DNA of 64,000 nt, from NCBI GenBank assembly GCA_047633175.1, contig JBLIEQ010000023.1, positions 1 to 64,000 of the forward strand, in the 5' to 3' direction. This DNA is from Motiliproteus sp047633175. GTDB lineage: Bacteria; Pseudomonadota; Gammaproteobacteria; Pseudomonadales; Balneatricaceae. Positions 51,447 to 60,527 of the stretch are shown one piece after another. The position numbers were made by a program, and so were the translations under genes. Under the pieces are notes generated by a model that had not been told where the DNA came from, ran no database searches, and saw nothing but the letters and a program-made list of their open reading frames with translations. The first letter of the stretch is position 1; every line of letters starts with the position of its first letter.

Positions 51447-51841
51447 TGATTGTTACGAGTCGTTAATTCTGCATTACTGTTTTTTCAATCAAGCGAGGTT
51501 CCGCCTCCCGGCGGCTTCATTTCTTTGTACGCGACAAAGAAAGCGAAGCAAAGGCCGCTCCTGGCCATCCATGGCCCCCCGGCATTCGAACATCCCTGTC
51601 CATCAAAGCGCCCCCTGCTAAACCGCCCTGCGGGTACGCGCCTGCGGCGCTATGAAACTCAGCCTGAGGCTGACAGATTCGGATTCACTCGGCACGTCCC
51701 TGTGCCTCACCCTTCAGGCAACCTGCGGTTGTGCAAATCGGCTATCCTGCCGATTTGTCTGCCTCAGCTGCCAGTCTTGCCGTCCCTGGCTCGACCCTGC
51801 GGGCCTTTTTCAGTCTTAATTTCAACGGTTAACAATGGGGG
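51447..51841 (+). repeat. Large dispersed repeat, copy 2 (longest)
   Basis: Shares with copy 1 (27120-27450) the stretches ttccgcctcccggcggcttc, tgcggcgctatgaaa, ctgaggctgacagattcgga and cctgccgatttgtctgcctc, and ends in gttaacaatgggg like copy 1. It has about 60 extra bases after acaaagaaagcgaagcaaag, which copy 1 lacks. Confidence 0.8.
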
Positions 51842-51937
51842 GAGGTGTCGTACGCAATAGCGCAGAATTAATGCCAGCCTGTGCTGCTTCTGAGGCCTGT
51901 CGAGCTGAAGCCCGAGCTACAAGGTGTAGGACCGTAG

Positions 51938-51956
51938 GCTGGGATGCAATCCCAGC
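51938..51956. repeat. Palindrome GCTGGGAT-GCA-ATCCCAGC
   Basis: A perfect 8-bp stem with a three-base loop, 16 bases downstream of yehS on the minus strand. The sequence cgtaggctgggatgcaatcc is of a type found dispersed between genes in many gammaproteobacteria. It could also serve as the yehS 3' hairpin. Confidence 0.5.
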
Positions 51957-51972
51957 AATACCTCTATCTCTG

Positions 51973-52449
51973 TTACGCGGGTGTCTGCGGCTCGGGGCGG
52001 TATTTAAGCTGCATCCCTTTCAGGAAGTTACGCAACACCTGATCTTTACACTCGCGATAGTGTTTGTGACCCTCTTTGCGAAAAAACGCACTCAGCTCAT
52101 GCTTGCCGATCGGAAATTCCGCCAGCGTCATCAACGCCAGAATATCTTCGGCTTTGAGGTTCAGGGCGATCTTTAATTTATTAAAGATCAGATTATTGTT
52201 CAGCCGGGTCTCGGGCACCGGTTGAGCCCCCTCACGCCTGCCGCGCCTGTCGTTGATCAAGCCGTTCAAGAACACCGCCAGACGGGTATCACTGAACTTC
52301 TTATAGGCCGGATCCTCCTCCTTTTTCAGCCAGTCGCTGATCTGCTCCCGCGTCACCTCCTGGTCCGCCTGGGCAAACAGATCGATCATTTTCGCATCAT
52401 TAAAATCAAAGGTGTAGCGCATACGGCGCAAGATATCATTGTTTTCCAC
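51973..52449 (-). CDS. yehS: YehS family protein (DUF1456)
   Basis: A 158-residue protein made of two DUF1456 repeats, the first with NNDILRRMRYTFDFND and the second with NNLIFNKLKIALNLK. Each repeat is an all-helical unit that resembles a winged-helix-like fold by pattern. The family is conserved in gammaproteobacteria but has no established function. No operon partner is present. Confidence 0.93.
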   Translation of the reverse strand: MENNDILRRMRYTFDFNDAKMIDLFAQADQEVTREQISDWLKKEEDPAYKKFSDTRLAVFLNGLINDRRGRREGAQPVPETRLNNNLIFNKLKIALNLKAEDILALMTLAEFPIGKHELSAFFRKEGHKHYRECKDQVLRNFLKGMQLKYRPEPQTPA

Positions 52450-52789
52450 AGGGGTGCTCTGAGCTGAACTGCAGTTGTGTCAACACGACTGACTGCCAAG
52501 TTATAGGCGCTAAGTTTATCAGAGTTCGCAGCCGCCTTGGATACCGATCTTTATCGCTTTCTGGCTGCAGCAACCAACTGGCTCATTAATTGCTATACAG
52601 TAGAGGATTAGTAGAGGATTAACGGGAGGGGGATAGCGCGTTATCGCCTGCTGTCGCCACCCGCCCAGCCGGGGGGACTACCGATGGGTGGAATCGCACC
52701 CAGGGCTGAAGGCTCTTTTGGGTGGAAATCCACCCAACCACTGCAACCTGCTGGATAAAATAATACTTTACCGGTTGAGGAAGATAACC
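52450..52789. other. Spacer between yehS and maeB with two similar hairpins
   Basis: No gene is seen. A short direct repeat (agtagaggatta twice, 52602-52625) is followed by two related hairpins: GGGTG-GAATCG-CACCC (52686-52701) and TTGGGTGG-AAAT-CCACCCAA (52718-52737). The second lies about 50 bases before the maeB start, in the likely leader, and might affect expression. Confidence 0.45.
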
Positions 52790-55105
52790 ATGCACAGCGA
52801 CTTCGATAAAGATGCCCTGGCGTACCACCGCGCAGGGCCTGCCGGCAAACTGGCCGTCGTGGCCACCAAGCCGATGGCCACCCAGCGCGACCTGGCACTG
52901 GCCTACTCCCCGGGGGTTGCCGCCGCCTGCCTCGAGATCGTCCGCGATCCGGCCGAGGTCTCCACCCTCACCGCCCGCGCCAATCTGGTCGGCGTGATCA
53001 CCAACGGCACCGCTGTTCTGGGTCTGGGCAATATAGGCCCGCTGGCCTCCAAACCAGTGATGGAAGGCAAGGCCGTGCTGTTCAAGAAGTTCTCCAATAT
53101 CGATGTCTTCGATATCGAAATCGATGAACTGGACCCGCAGAAATTTATCGATACCGTGGCGCGGTTGGAACCCACCTTCGGCGGCATTAATCTGGAAGAT
53201 ATCAAGGCACCCGAGTGCTTTGTGATCGAAAAGGCGCTCAAGGAGCGGATGAACATCCCGGTGTTCCACGATGACCAGCATGGCACCGCGATCGTCGCAG
53301 GCGCCGCGGTCTTTAACGGCCTGCGCGTGGTCGGCAAGGAGATCGGTCAGATCAAGCTGGTGGTCTCTGGGGCTGGCGCGGCGGCCCTTTCGTGCATCGA
53401 TATCCTGGTCAATATGGGAGTGCTCAAAGAAAATGTCTGGGTCACCGATATTGCAGGCGTCGTCTACGAGGGACGCTCCGAGCAGATGGATGAGTACAAG
53501 GCGCGTTATGCCCAAGACACCTCCGCACGCACCCTGAACGATGTCATAGAGGGTGCCGATGTGTTCTTGGGGCTCTCGGCGGCAGGCGTACTCAAGCCTG
53601 CGATGGTCAAGCTGATGGCCAAGGATCCGATGATCCTGGCGCTGGCCAACCCCAATCCCGAGATCAGCCCCGAAGAGGCCCTTACCGCCCGTCCAGATGT
53701 CATTATGGCCACCGGACGCTCGGATTATCCCAACCAGGTTAACAACGTCCTCTGCTTCCCGTTTATCTTCCGCGGGGCGCTCGATTGTGGCGCCACCACG
53801 ATCAATGAGGCGATGAAGGTTGCCTGCGTCAAGGCACTGGCCGACCTGGCCATGGCCGAGCCGATCGACCGGGTGCAGAAAGCCTATGCCGGCGAACCGC
53901 TGCGTTTTGGTCCCGAGTACCTGATCCCCAAGCCCTTTGATCCCCGGCTGATCGTCGAGGTGGCCTCGGCCGTGGCTAAAGCCGCCATGGAGAGCGGCGT
54001 CGCCAGCCGCCCCATCGAAGATCTCGATGCATACCGCCGCAGCCTGGCCCGCTTCGCCTACCGCTCCAGCCAGGCGATGAGCCCTATCGTAGAGCGTGCC
54101 AAGCAGCACCCCAAGCGGGTAGTGTTTGCCGAGGGGGAGAGTGGCCGGGTGCTGCAGGCGGTCCAGCAGATCGTCGATGAGGGGCTGAGCCAGCCGATCC
54201 TGATCGGCAACCGCGCGCGGATCCTGCAGCGGATCGAGGAGCTGCAGCTACGGATAGCCGAAGGACGCGATTTCAGCCTCCGAGATCCTGTCGGTGGCGA
54301 CTGGTTCGAGCCCTATTTGGCCGATTATAGCGCCCGCATGGGACGCAAGGGGATCTCGCCTGACGAAGCCAGGAACATTATGCACTCGGACAAGACCGTG
54401 ATCGCGGCGATGATGTGCCTGCGCGGCGATGCCGATGCCATGCTCTGCGGTGCCCATGGCCGCTTCCATCAGCACCTGCAGCGGATCGACAGCCTGATCG
54501 GCAAGTCCGCAGAGATCAGCAACTACTCAACCGTCACGGTACTGATTCTGCCTGCAGGCACCTACTTTATCTGCGATTCACATATCTGTCCCGACCCCAG
54601 CGCCGAGGAGGTGGTCCAGAGCACCCTGCTGGCCGCCGAGGAGATGCGCCGCTTCGGCATCCATCCCAAGGTGGCACTGCTGTCGAACTCCAACTTTGGC
54701 ACCAACGACCTGCCCTCGGCACGCAAGATGCGCGAAGCGCGGCGCCTGCTCAGCATCCAGGCCCCCGAACTGATTGTCGATGGCGAGATGCACGCCGATA
54801 CCGCCATCTCCGAAACGCTACGCGACAAGGTGTTCCCCGACTCGGTACTGCGTGGCCAGGCCAACCTGCTGATGATGCCCAATGTCGAGTCTGCCCATAT
54901 CGCCTACGGCCTGCTGAAAACCATCGGTGACGGCATCGCGGTGGGACCGATCCTGCTGGGTGCCAACAAGCCGATCCATATCATGACCTCCAGCACGAGC
55001 GTGCGCAGCATCTTCAATATGACCGCGATCGCGGTTGCCGAGGCGGAAAACGCGACCCAGCCTGATATGACGGCGGCCGAGGCCGAAAACGCGACCTCAA
55101 CCTGA
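52790..55105 (+). CDS. maeB: NADP-dependent malic enzyme with phosphotransacetylase-like domain
   Basis: Converts malate to pyruvate with NADPH formation. The 771-residue product joins a malic enzyme domain (about 1-430; FHDDQHGTAIV, VVSGAGAAALSCI) to a C-terminal phosphotransacetylase-like domain (about 435-760; VVFAEGESGRVLQA) that senses acetyl-CoA in E. coli MaeB. The start at 52790 has GAGG ten bases upstream. The last residues repeat the phrase AEAENAT(Q/S), a small duplication at the C-terminus. Confidence 0.96.
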   Translation: MHSDFDKDALAYHRAGPAGKLAVVATKPMATQRDLALAYSPGVAAACLEIVRDPAEVSTLTARANLVGVITNGTAVLGLGNIGPLASKPVMEGKAVLFKKFSNIDVFDIEIDELDPQKFIDTVARLEPTFGGINLEDIKAPECFVIEKALKERMNIPVFHDDQHGTAIVAGAAVFNGLRVVGKEIGQIKLVVSGAGAAALSCIDILVNMGVLKENVWVTDIAGVVYEGRSEQMDEYKARYAQDTSARTLNDVIEGADVFLGLSAAGVLKPAMVKLMAKDPMILALANPNPEISPEEALTARPDVIMATGRSDYPNQVNNVLCFPFIFRGALDCGATTINEAMKVACVKALADLAMAEPIDRVQKAYAGEPLRFGPEYLIPKPFDPRLIVEVASAVAKAAMESGVASRPIEDLDAYRRSLARFAYRSSQAMSPIVERAKQHPKRVVFAEGESGRVLQAVQQIVDEGLSQPILIGNRARILQRIEELQLRIAEGRDFSLRDPVGGDWFEPYLADYSARMGRKGISPDEARNIMHSDKTVIAAMMCLRGDADAMLCGAHGRFHQHLQRIDSLIGKSAEISNYSTVTVLILPAGTYFICDSHICPDPSAEEVVQSTLLAAEEMRRFGIHPKVALLSNSNFGTNDLPSARKMREARRLLSIQAPELIVDGEMHADTAISETLRDKVFPDSVLRGQANLLMMPNVESAHIAYGLLKTIGDGIAVGPILLGANKPIHIMTSSTSVRSIFNMTAIAVAEAENATQPDMTAAEAENATST

Positions 55106-55632
55106 GACGGGGACGGAGCAGACCTGTGGGTCGGACTTGCAGGTCGGCGTTTTGTGGGTAGAAAGTAGCCCGACAAAGCCAGCAAAGTGCGCCCATCGTC
55201 GGACTGAAGTTCGACTCACAGGGGATGGGCGTTTCTTTTGTGGGGTCGGCGTTTTGTGGGTAGATAGTAATCCGACAAAGTAAAAGTCGGCCAAATTAAA
55301 AAAAACAATAAATATCAATACATTCCATAGGACAACTGTTAGCCTCGGGATGTTCAGATGGATACAGGCCTGCAACTTGTAGATGAGCATGCTCACCTCA
55401 GGTGCGAACAGCAGGATGCCGCAGAACCCAGGTTTTGCTTATAGAGGCGCTTATCAATAAAAAAAACAATCATCCTAATACCCTTTACGACCCTGCGCTG
55501 GCCTGCTCTAGCTGCCGTATGCAACCCCTCTTCACATTCCTCTTCACATTCCTCTTAATATCCCTGTCAACAACCTGCCTTATGCCTTACTCCTCCTCGA
55601 TTCGGATTCTCCAGAATCGGATGGCTCACTAG
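55106..55632. other. Intergenic region with REP-like copies before the diguanylate cyclase gene
   Basis: A full REP-like copy (55143-55221) and a partial one (55241-55280) come first, then an AT-rich stretch (55285-55320) and pyrimidine-rich tandem units (ctcttcacattc repeated, about 55528-55553). A 76-codon frame (55402-55632) ends at the codon before the cyclase ATG, in frame with it, but has no family features. Confidence 0.5.
55143..55280 (+). repeat. REP-like dispersed repeat, copies D and partial D2
   Basis: gtcggcgttttgtgggtaga occurs twice (from 55143 and from 55246, the second with tagatagtaa). The first copy ends in a degraded hairpin GTCGGACTGAAGTTCGAC. The second breaks off after tccgacaaag. 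Confidence 0.7.
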
Positions 55633-57117
55633 ATGCAAACCCCAAATCTTGGCGACGGCGGCAGCACTGTGCGCGCCCAATCACGATTCTTCCTGCGAGG
55701 CCTCAAATACACCCCGCTGCTCTGTGCACTCTGCTTTGTCGCCGTCGCGGCTCTCGGGTGCTACTGGACCTACATGAGCCATGCCCAGGTGCTTCATGAG
55801 CGGCAGCAGCTGATCATCGATATCGTCCATGTCCAGGCCGCAGTGATCGAACGCAGTCTGGCCCGTTCCCTGTCAGCCACCCGGATACTGGCACTGGAGG
55901 TGGAACAACGGGGAGGCCTGTTCGATGATTTTGAGAGCTACGCCCAGACGATACTCGACAGTGTCGGCGGAGTCTCCAACCTGCAATTGGCTCCGGATGG
56001 CATTGTCCTAAAAATACACCCGCTCAGCGGTAACGAGAAAGCCATCGGGCACAACATTCTAAAAGATGACGAGCGCCGTAAGGAAGCCCTGCAGGCGCTG
56101 CAGCAGGGCCAGTTGGTTCTGGCCGGGCCCTTTGAGCTGGTACAGGGAGGGATCGCGGTGATCGGACGCATGCCGGTGTTTTTGGCCCACACGGGCCAGC
56201 TGCGGTTCTGGGGCTTCGCCTCGGCACTGATCCATCTCGATGAGCTGCTCGCCGCCACCGACCTGGCACGGCTTGAAGCCCGAGGGTACAGTTATGAACT
56301 GCAGCGCATCCATCCCGACAGCGACCAACGGGAGACCTTTGCCCACTCCAGCACGCCACTCGGCCCGCTGCAGCATCACCAACAGATCGCGGTACCCAAT
56401 GCCGCCTGGACCCTGCTACTGAGCCGCCCTCCCGTCAATAGCTGGACGGCGGCGGGCGGCTATCTGGCCAGCATCCTGATCGCGCTGCTGGCTGCCGGGA
56501 TGCTGCGCTATCTGTTGCGGCAACCGCAGATTCTGCACAAGAAGGTACGCCAGAAGACGAAGGAACTGCAGAGCCTGCAGCAACTGGCATTTTATGACCA
56601 CCTCACCGGACTGGCCAACCGACGCCTGCTTAACGAACACCTGCAGCAACTGCTGCGCGAGGTGAACCGCTACACCCGCAGCGGCGCCCTACTGTATCTG
56701 GATCTGGATGATTTCAAACAGGTCAACGACTCGATGGGGCATCATGCCGGCGACCAGCTGCTCAAGCAGATTGCGCAACGACTCAGGTCGGCGGTCCGCG
56801 ACAGCGACCTGGTGGCACGGCTGGGAGGAGATGAGTTTGGGGTGCTGCTGCTGGACCCGCAATCGGTCGCGGATGTCCGGTGCATTGCCGAAGAACTGAT
56901 CCGGCATATCGAACTACCGATCTCCATTGAGGACAGCACCTTCAGGGTTTCAACCTCGATCGGTATCAGCCTGATCCCGCAGGATGGGGATACGCCCAGC
57001 ACCTTGCTGAGTAATGCCGACAGTGCTATGTATCGCGCCAAACGCGTCGGCAAGCACAACTACCGCTTCTATGCCGAGCCGCTCGAAGACCCCCTTAAAG
57101 ACAGCAACGAGCATTGA
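55633..57117 (+). CDS. Diguanylate cyclase with CHASE sensor domain
   Basis: A membrane-bound receptor that makes cyclic di-GMP. The 494-residue product has a transmembrane segment (about 28-47), a periplasmic CHASE domain (about 65-255; NEKAIGHNILKD, GPFELVQGGIAVIGRMPVFL), a second transmembrane segment (about 276-296) and a GGDEF domain. The active site GGDEF is intact at 398-402, and the inhibitory I-site RxxD is present as RDSD at 389-392, so product feedback inhibition is expected. The ligand of the CHASE domain is unknown. It stands alone. Confidence 0.95.
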   Translation: MQTPNLGDGGSTVRAQSRFFLRGLKYTPLLCALCFVAVAALGCYWTYMSHAQVLHERQQLIIDIVHVQAAVIERSLARSLSATRILALEVEQRGGLFDDFESYAQTILDSVGGVSNLQLAPDGIVLKIHPLSGNEKAIGHNILKDDERRKEALQALQQGQLVLAGPFELVQGGIAVIGRMPVFLAHTGQLRFWGFASALIHLDELLAATDLARLEARGYSYELQRIHPDSDQRETFAHSSTPLGPLQHHQQIAVPNAAWTLLLSRPPVNSWTAAGGYLASILIALLAAGMLRYLLRQPQILHKKVRQKTKELQSLQQLAFYDHLTGLANRRLLNEHLQQLLREVNRYTRSGALLYLDLDDFKQVNDSMGHHAGDQLLKQIAQRLRSAVRDSDLVARLGGDEFGVLLLDPQSVADVRCIAEELIRHIELPISIEDSTFRVSTSIGISLIPQDGDTPSTLLSNADSAMYRAKRVGKHNYRFYAEPLEDPLKDSNEH

Positions 57118-57230
57118 TACTAGAAAGGAATGCGCCCGGGTGGTGCCAATAACCGAAAACTATCGCCTGCAGGCAGGCGGCTAAAGCTGACCCACAAAAG
57201 AAGCCTGACCCGCAGAGCCCCCCTATAGCA

Positions 57231-58427
57231 TCATCTCTTTACCGCCACCAGAGCACCGGATCCAGGCCACCGTATCTCCCGACCGGGTTCCGGATGCGAG
57301 GGAACAAAGCGCGCCAAGACCAGAGAAATCGCGCCCATGGCCGCACCGGTAAGAAAGACCGCCGCGGGTGAGATGATCCACAGCAAACCGTACAGGGCCG
57401 GTAGCACGACCGCGGCTATATGATTGATCGAGAACGCCACCCCGGCCGTTGCCGCCATATCCTTGGGATCAGCTATCTTCTGCAGATAGGTTTTCTGGGC
57501 GATCGCCAGCGAAAATAGCAGATGGTCCAGCACGTATAAGCCTACGGCGATACGCGGATCAGTCACGAACGCATAGGCGGAAAAGACCAGGATCAGGCCC
57601 ATATATTCCAGTGTCAGTGCCTTGCGCTCGCCCCAGCGACCGATTAACTTGCCGATCCTAGGCGCAAAGAACATATTCAACGCGCCGTTGGCCAGAAACA
57701 TCAGGGTGATATCGGCCGCCGAAAAACCGAACTTCTCCACCATCAAGAACCCTGCGAAGACCACAAAGATCTGTCGCCGCGCACCGCCCATAAAGGTCAG
57801 CGCGTAATAGAGCCAGTAGCGACGCCGCATAATCAGGCTTTTATGCTGCTCGACTTTCTCAGGAAAATGCGGGAACGCCCACCAACAGGCCAACGCGATC
57901 GCGATGGTGATCCCACCTCCCATCAGATAGATCAGCTCCATCTCGATTTGAAATAATTCCAGAGCCAGCCAGACCAGACCGAAGGCGATCAATCCGGAAA
58001 AAGAGCGAATCGCGATCAACTGCCCCAGCTTATGCGCCGCCTGCTGCTTGTCAAACCATTGCAGGGAGAGAGACTGGTTGATGGTTTCGTAATAATGAAA
58101 CCCGATCGACATCAGCACCGTGGTGCAATAAAGACCCACCTCCGAGGGAAAGTATCCGGTTAGCGCCGTTCCCAGACCCAGCAGCAGCAAGGAAGCCAGC
58201 GCCAGAGTCTGCTCACGCAGAAACACCAGCAGCAATACCGCACCAAAGGCCAGAAAACCGGGGACCTCACGCAGCGACTGCAACACCCCCATCTCTACGC
58301 CCGTGAAGGCTGCGCGCTCAATAGCAAAGTTATTAAGCAGTGCCTGCCACACGCCGAATGAGATCGGCATCGCGGCAGCCATCAGATACAGGAGGACTTC
58401 GGGTCGACGCCAGCTGTTTTTAGTCAA
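57231..58427 (-). CDS. MFS transporter
   Basis: A 398-residue protein with about eleven or twelve transmembrane segments in two halves, linked by a cytoplasmic loop (FPEKVEQHKSLIMRRRY near 190-205). The pattern is that of a major facilitator superfamily member; no substrate-specific motif is recognised. It is transcribed alone between a diguanylate cyclase gene and the MITE-like element. Confidence 0.82.
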   Translation of the reverse strand: MTKNSWRRPEVLLYLMAAAMPISFGVWQALLNNFAIERAAFTGVEMGVLQSLREVPGFLAFGAVLLLVFLREQTLALASLLLLGLGTALTGYFPSEVGLYCTTVLMSIGFHYYETINQSLSLQWFDKQQAAHKLGQLIAIRSFSGLIAFGLVWLALELFQIEMELIYLMGGGITIAIALACWWAFPHFPEKVEQHKSLIMRRRYWLYYALTFMGGARRQIFVVFAGFLMVEKFGFSAADITLMFLANGALNMFFAPRIGKLIGRWGERKALTLEYMGLILVFSAYAFVTDPRIAVGLYVLDHLLFSLAIAQKTYLQKIADPKDMAATAGVAFSINHIAAVVLPALYGLLWIISPAAVFLTGAAMGAISLVLARFVPSHPEPGREIRWPGSGALVAVKR

Positions 58428-58460
58428 AATTCACCTCTGAAAGATAAAAAATAGCGCTAG

Positions 58461-58621
58461 CAGCCTGTCGGACTTGACCGGTCGTAGCGAGGGAAAGACC
58501 GATTTGAGGTAGTTTTTGAACTCTTTAGAGGCGAATAGTGGTTCTATTCAACGAAAAAGAGTTCAAAAAATAACCAAATTCGGCTTTCCCGTACTAGATC
58601 AGTGTTAAGTCCGACAGGCTG
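58461..58621. mobile_element. MITE-like element with 15-bp perfect terminal inverted repeats
   Basis: CAGCCTGTCGGACTT (58461-58475) and AAGTCCGACAGGCTG (58607-58621) bound a 161-bp unit without coding capacity. The interior is itself an imperfect palindrome: gggaaagaccgatttgaggt and tttttgaactcttt on one side mirror aaagagttcaaaaa and the segment to cggctttccc on the other, around a small GAATAG-TGGTT-CTATTC hairpin. No clear target duplication is visible. It probably moves with the help of a transposase encoded elsewhere. Confidence 0.82.
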
Positions 58622-58635
58622 CCAGGACCGTCAGG

Positions 58636-59493
58636 TTAATAGCCGGAGCGCCTGCGGTAATAAGCGCGCAACCAGAGCCCGGGACCGACGCAGACCAGAC
58701 CACTGAGCAGACCCACCAGATGCGCCGTGTTGGCGATAGAACCAAACCCCATCCACTCGATCAGGCCGCTGACGCCCAGCACCAGCCAGATCACCATAAA
58801 GGTCATCAGCGCTGTCGGCATACCGAAGCGCTCTTCGGTATTGAGCCTATCCCACAGCCAGGTGTAACCCATCAGCCCAAAGATCACCCCGGAGAGACCG
58901 CCAAACATCGGGCCGGTCATTATGAACTGGGCCAGATTGGAGACCACACCGATCACCAGCGCCAGCCACAACAGCCGCATACGACCCTGCAACTGCTCGA
59001 CCCGACGCCCCAGCTCCCAGGTCCAGAGCAGATTAAACACCAGATGGAGCAGGCTAAAATGTAGGAAGATCGGCGTGACTAGGCGCCATAACTGCCCTCC
59101 TCCAAGCAACTGCATATAGTCTCCTGGATAGGTAAAGTCGACGAAGGTAAACCAGTGCAGCCACTGCGGGTTATCACCGAACCCTGCCAACAGTGTCAGC
59201 AGCAGACTGAAGCCGATCAGGCTCAGCGTCACGGGGAACCTGAACCAGGCCCGTAATAACCGCGTCAGTATGGAGGTCTGCGGTGCTGGGTTATCGACAA
59301 CCTCCTCCAGGCTCAGACCACTACGCCACCGCTTAAAATGCTCGATAACAAACTCAGCCTCACCAGGATCTGCGATCCAGAGCTGCTGAGCCTTCTCAAA
59401 ATGGGTGATCCTGTGGCGGATACGATGCCGCCACAAGAATCCGGCAAAAGCGCCAAGATCTTCACCGGCGGGCAGCTCGAGCAGCTTGATCAT
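58636..59493 (-). CDS. glpG: Rhomboid family intramembrane serine protease (GlpG-like)
   Basis: Cleaves membrane proteins inside the bilayer. The 285-residue product has a GlpG-type cytoplasmic N-terminal domain (about 1-80) and six transmembrane segments. The catalytic serine is in GGLSGVIFGLMGY and the catalytic histidine in NTAHLVGLLSG; the helix-2 HxxxN pattern is HLVFNLLW. Its ATG overlaps the stop of the preceding phosphoesterase gene (ATGA), so the two are coupled. Confidence 0.92.
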   Translation of the reverse strand: MIKLLELPAGEDLGAFAGFLWRHRIRHRITHFEKAQQLWIADPGEAEFVIEHFKRWRSGLSLEEVVDNPAPQTSILTRLLRAWFRFPVTLSLIGFSLLLTLLAGFGDNPQWLHWFTFVDFTYPGDYMQLLGGGQLWRLVTPIFLHFSLLHLVFNLLWTWELGRRVEQLQGRMRLLWLALVIGVVSNLAQFIMTGPMFGGLSGVIFGLMGYTWLWDRLNTEERFGMPTALMTFMVIWLVLGVSGLIEWMGFGSIANTAHLVGLLSGLVCVGPGLWLRAYYRRRSGY

Positions 59494-60473
59494 TGGGACG
59501 AGATCCTCGGTTCGCAGATATCAGCAGGGTCGACATCGACCCAGACAAACTTGGCCGCCTCGAGCCTGGCCTCCTGATCCAATCGATAGGCCACCAGCTT
59601 TCCGAATTTGACCGCGCTATAGTCCAGGCAGGCGATATTATCGGTGATAGGCAAGGGCTGCCCCTGACGCCAGTAGTGACCAATAAACAGAGGTAACTGC
59701 TCGGGACCGTAATGCAGTAGATGCCGGTGCTCATCGGTCGTAAGTCTCTGCCGGGCGATATGCTCGGGCAGCGGATCCGGCTGGAACACCACATCCTGAT
59801 GCCGCAGCGGATTCGGTTCCCAAAACTTGCTGCGGTACTCGTGCCGATTAAAGCCCTCAGCGCTCTGCATCACCTCATTGTTGGGTAGCGTCATATGGGT
59901 ACCCCGGAGCAGGCGATCGGTAACGGTCCATTCAAAACTGCCCCGCTCCACAGAGCGCCGTAAAAAATCGTCATCACTCAAATCATGGATGCCCAGGGCC
60001 TGTAGCTGCCCGATCAACGCCTGATCCCAACAGGCATGCACCGCTCGAAACTGCGAAAACTCGAGATAGAGCGGTAACTGCCGAAACCAGCGCAGATAAT
60101 CCCGCCACTCGTCGGCATAGGGCGCCATCTGCTCCAGAGTCGCGCGAATCTGCCGTTTATGGCGCGGGCTATGTTCTCGTAGATAACTACTCTCAGGGCC
60201 CTGAGACGCACGCTCAGAGTAGGTAATGCAGTTGTATTCATGATTACCGATAATAATCTGCGCATTACCCTGCTCCACCATCGTCCGCACCAGCTGCAGG
60301 GATTCCCTGATTGCGGTGCCACGGTCAACGATATCACCCAGAAACACCACCTGCCGGGAGGGGTGCCGGTAGCCGCCGTTACGCAGCCGGTAACCCAGCA
60401 GCTGCAGCAGCTGCTCGAGAGATCGCGCACAACCATGGACATCGCCGATCAGGTCGTAACCCTCAAACTCCAT
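59490..60473 (-). CDS. Calcineurin-like metallophosphoesterase (PrpE/ApaH type)
   Basis: A two-metal phosphoesterase of 327 residues. The metal-binding motifs are in order: GDVHG (10-14), GDIVDRG (about 46-52) and GNHEYN (about 76-81), followed by a late histidine region IGHYWRQG. Related proteins act on diadenosine polyphosphates or phosphoproteins; the substrate here is not known. It lies between nadK and glpG, all on the minus strand. Confidence 0.87.
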   Translation of the reverse strand: MEFEGYDLIGDVHGCARSLEQLLQLLGYRLRNGGYRHPSRQVVFLGDIVDRGTAIRESLQLVRTMVEQGNAQIIIGNHEYNCITYSERASQGPESSYLREHSPRHKRQIRATLEQMAPYADEWRDYLRWFRQLPLYLEFSQFRAVHACWDQALIGQLQALGIHDLSDDDFLRRSVERGSFEWTVTDRLLRGTHMTLPNNEVMQSAEGFNRHEYRSKFWEPNPLRHQDVVFQPDPLPEHIARQRLTTDEHRHLLHYGPEQLPLFIGHYWRQGQPLPITDNIACLDYSAVKFGKLVAYRLDQEARLEAAKFVWVDVDPADICEPRISSQ

Positions 60474-60501
60474 AGCCAGGCCCTCGATGAAATGTCTCCG
60501 C

Positions 60502-60527
60502 GTTACTCACCTAAGTTACTCACCTAA
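60502..60527. repeat. 13-bp tandem duplication at the nadK stop
   Basis: GTTACTCACCTAA occurs twice in direct succession. The nadK stop codon lies in the first-read unit, and the second unit is just beyond it, so loss of a copy would leave the protein end unchanged or nearly so. Confidence 0.8.

Larger units (their letters stand above)
51430..51972. other. Repeat-filled spacer between the LrgB-like gene and yehS
   Basis: No gene is credible here; frames at 51450-51860 and 51835-52176 are driven by the repeat or by the antisense of yehS. The spacer consists of the second copy of the large dispersed repeat and a palindrome at 51938-51956. Confidence 0.6.

Noticed and set aside
52619..54109. 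496-codon frame on the minus strand opposite maeB
   Set aside because: The maeB frame is certain; this frame is a GC-driven antisense shadow rich in His, Gly and Asp.
55402..55632. 76-codon frame directly upstream of and in frame with the diguanylate cyclase
   Set aside because: It ends at TAG just before the cyclase ATG and might be read as an interrupted N-terminus, but the cyclase is already complete with its own first membrane segment, and the upstream frame has pyrimidine-rich tandem repeats and no domain.
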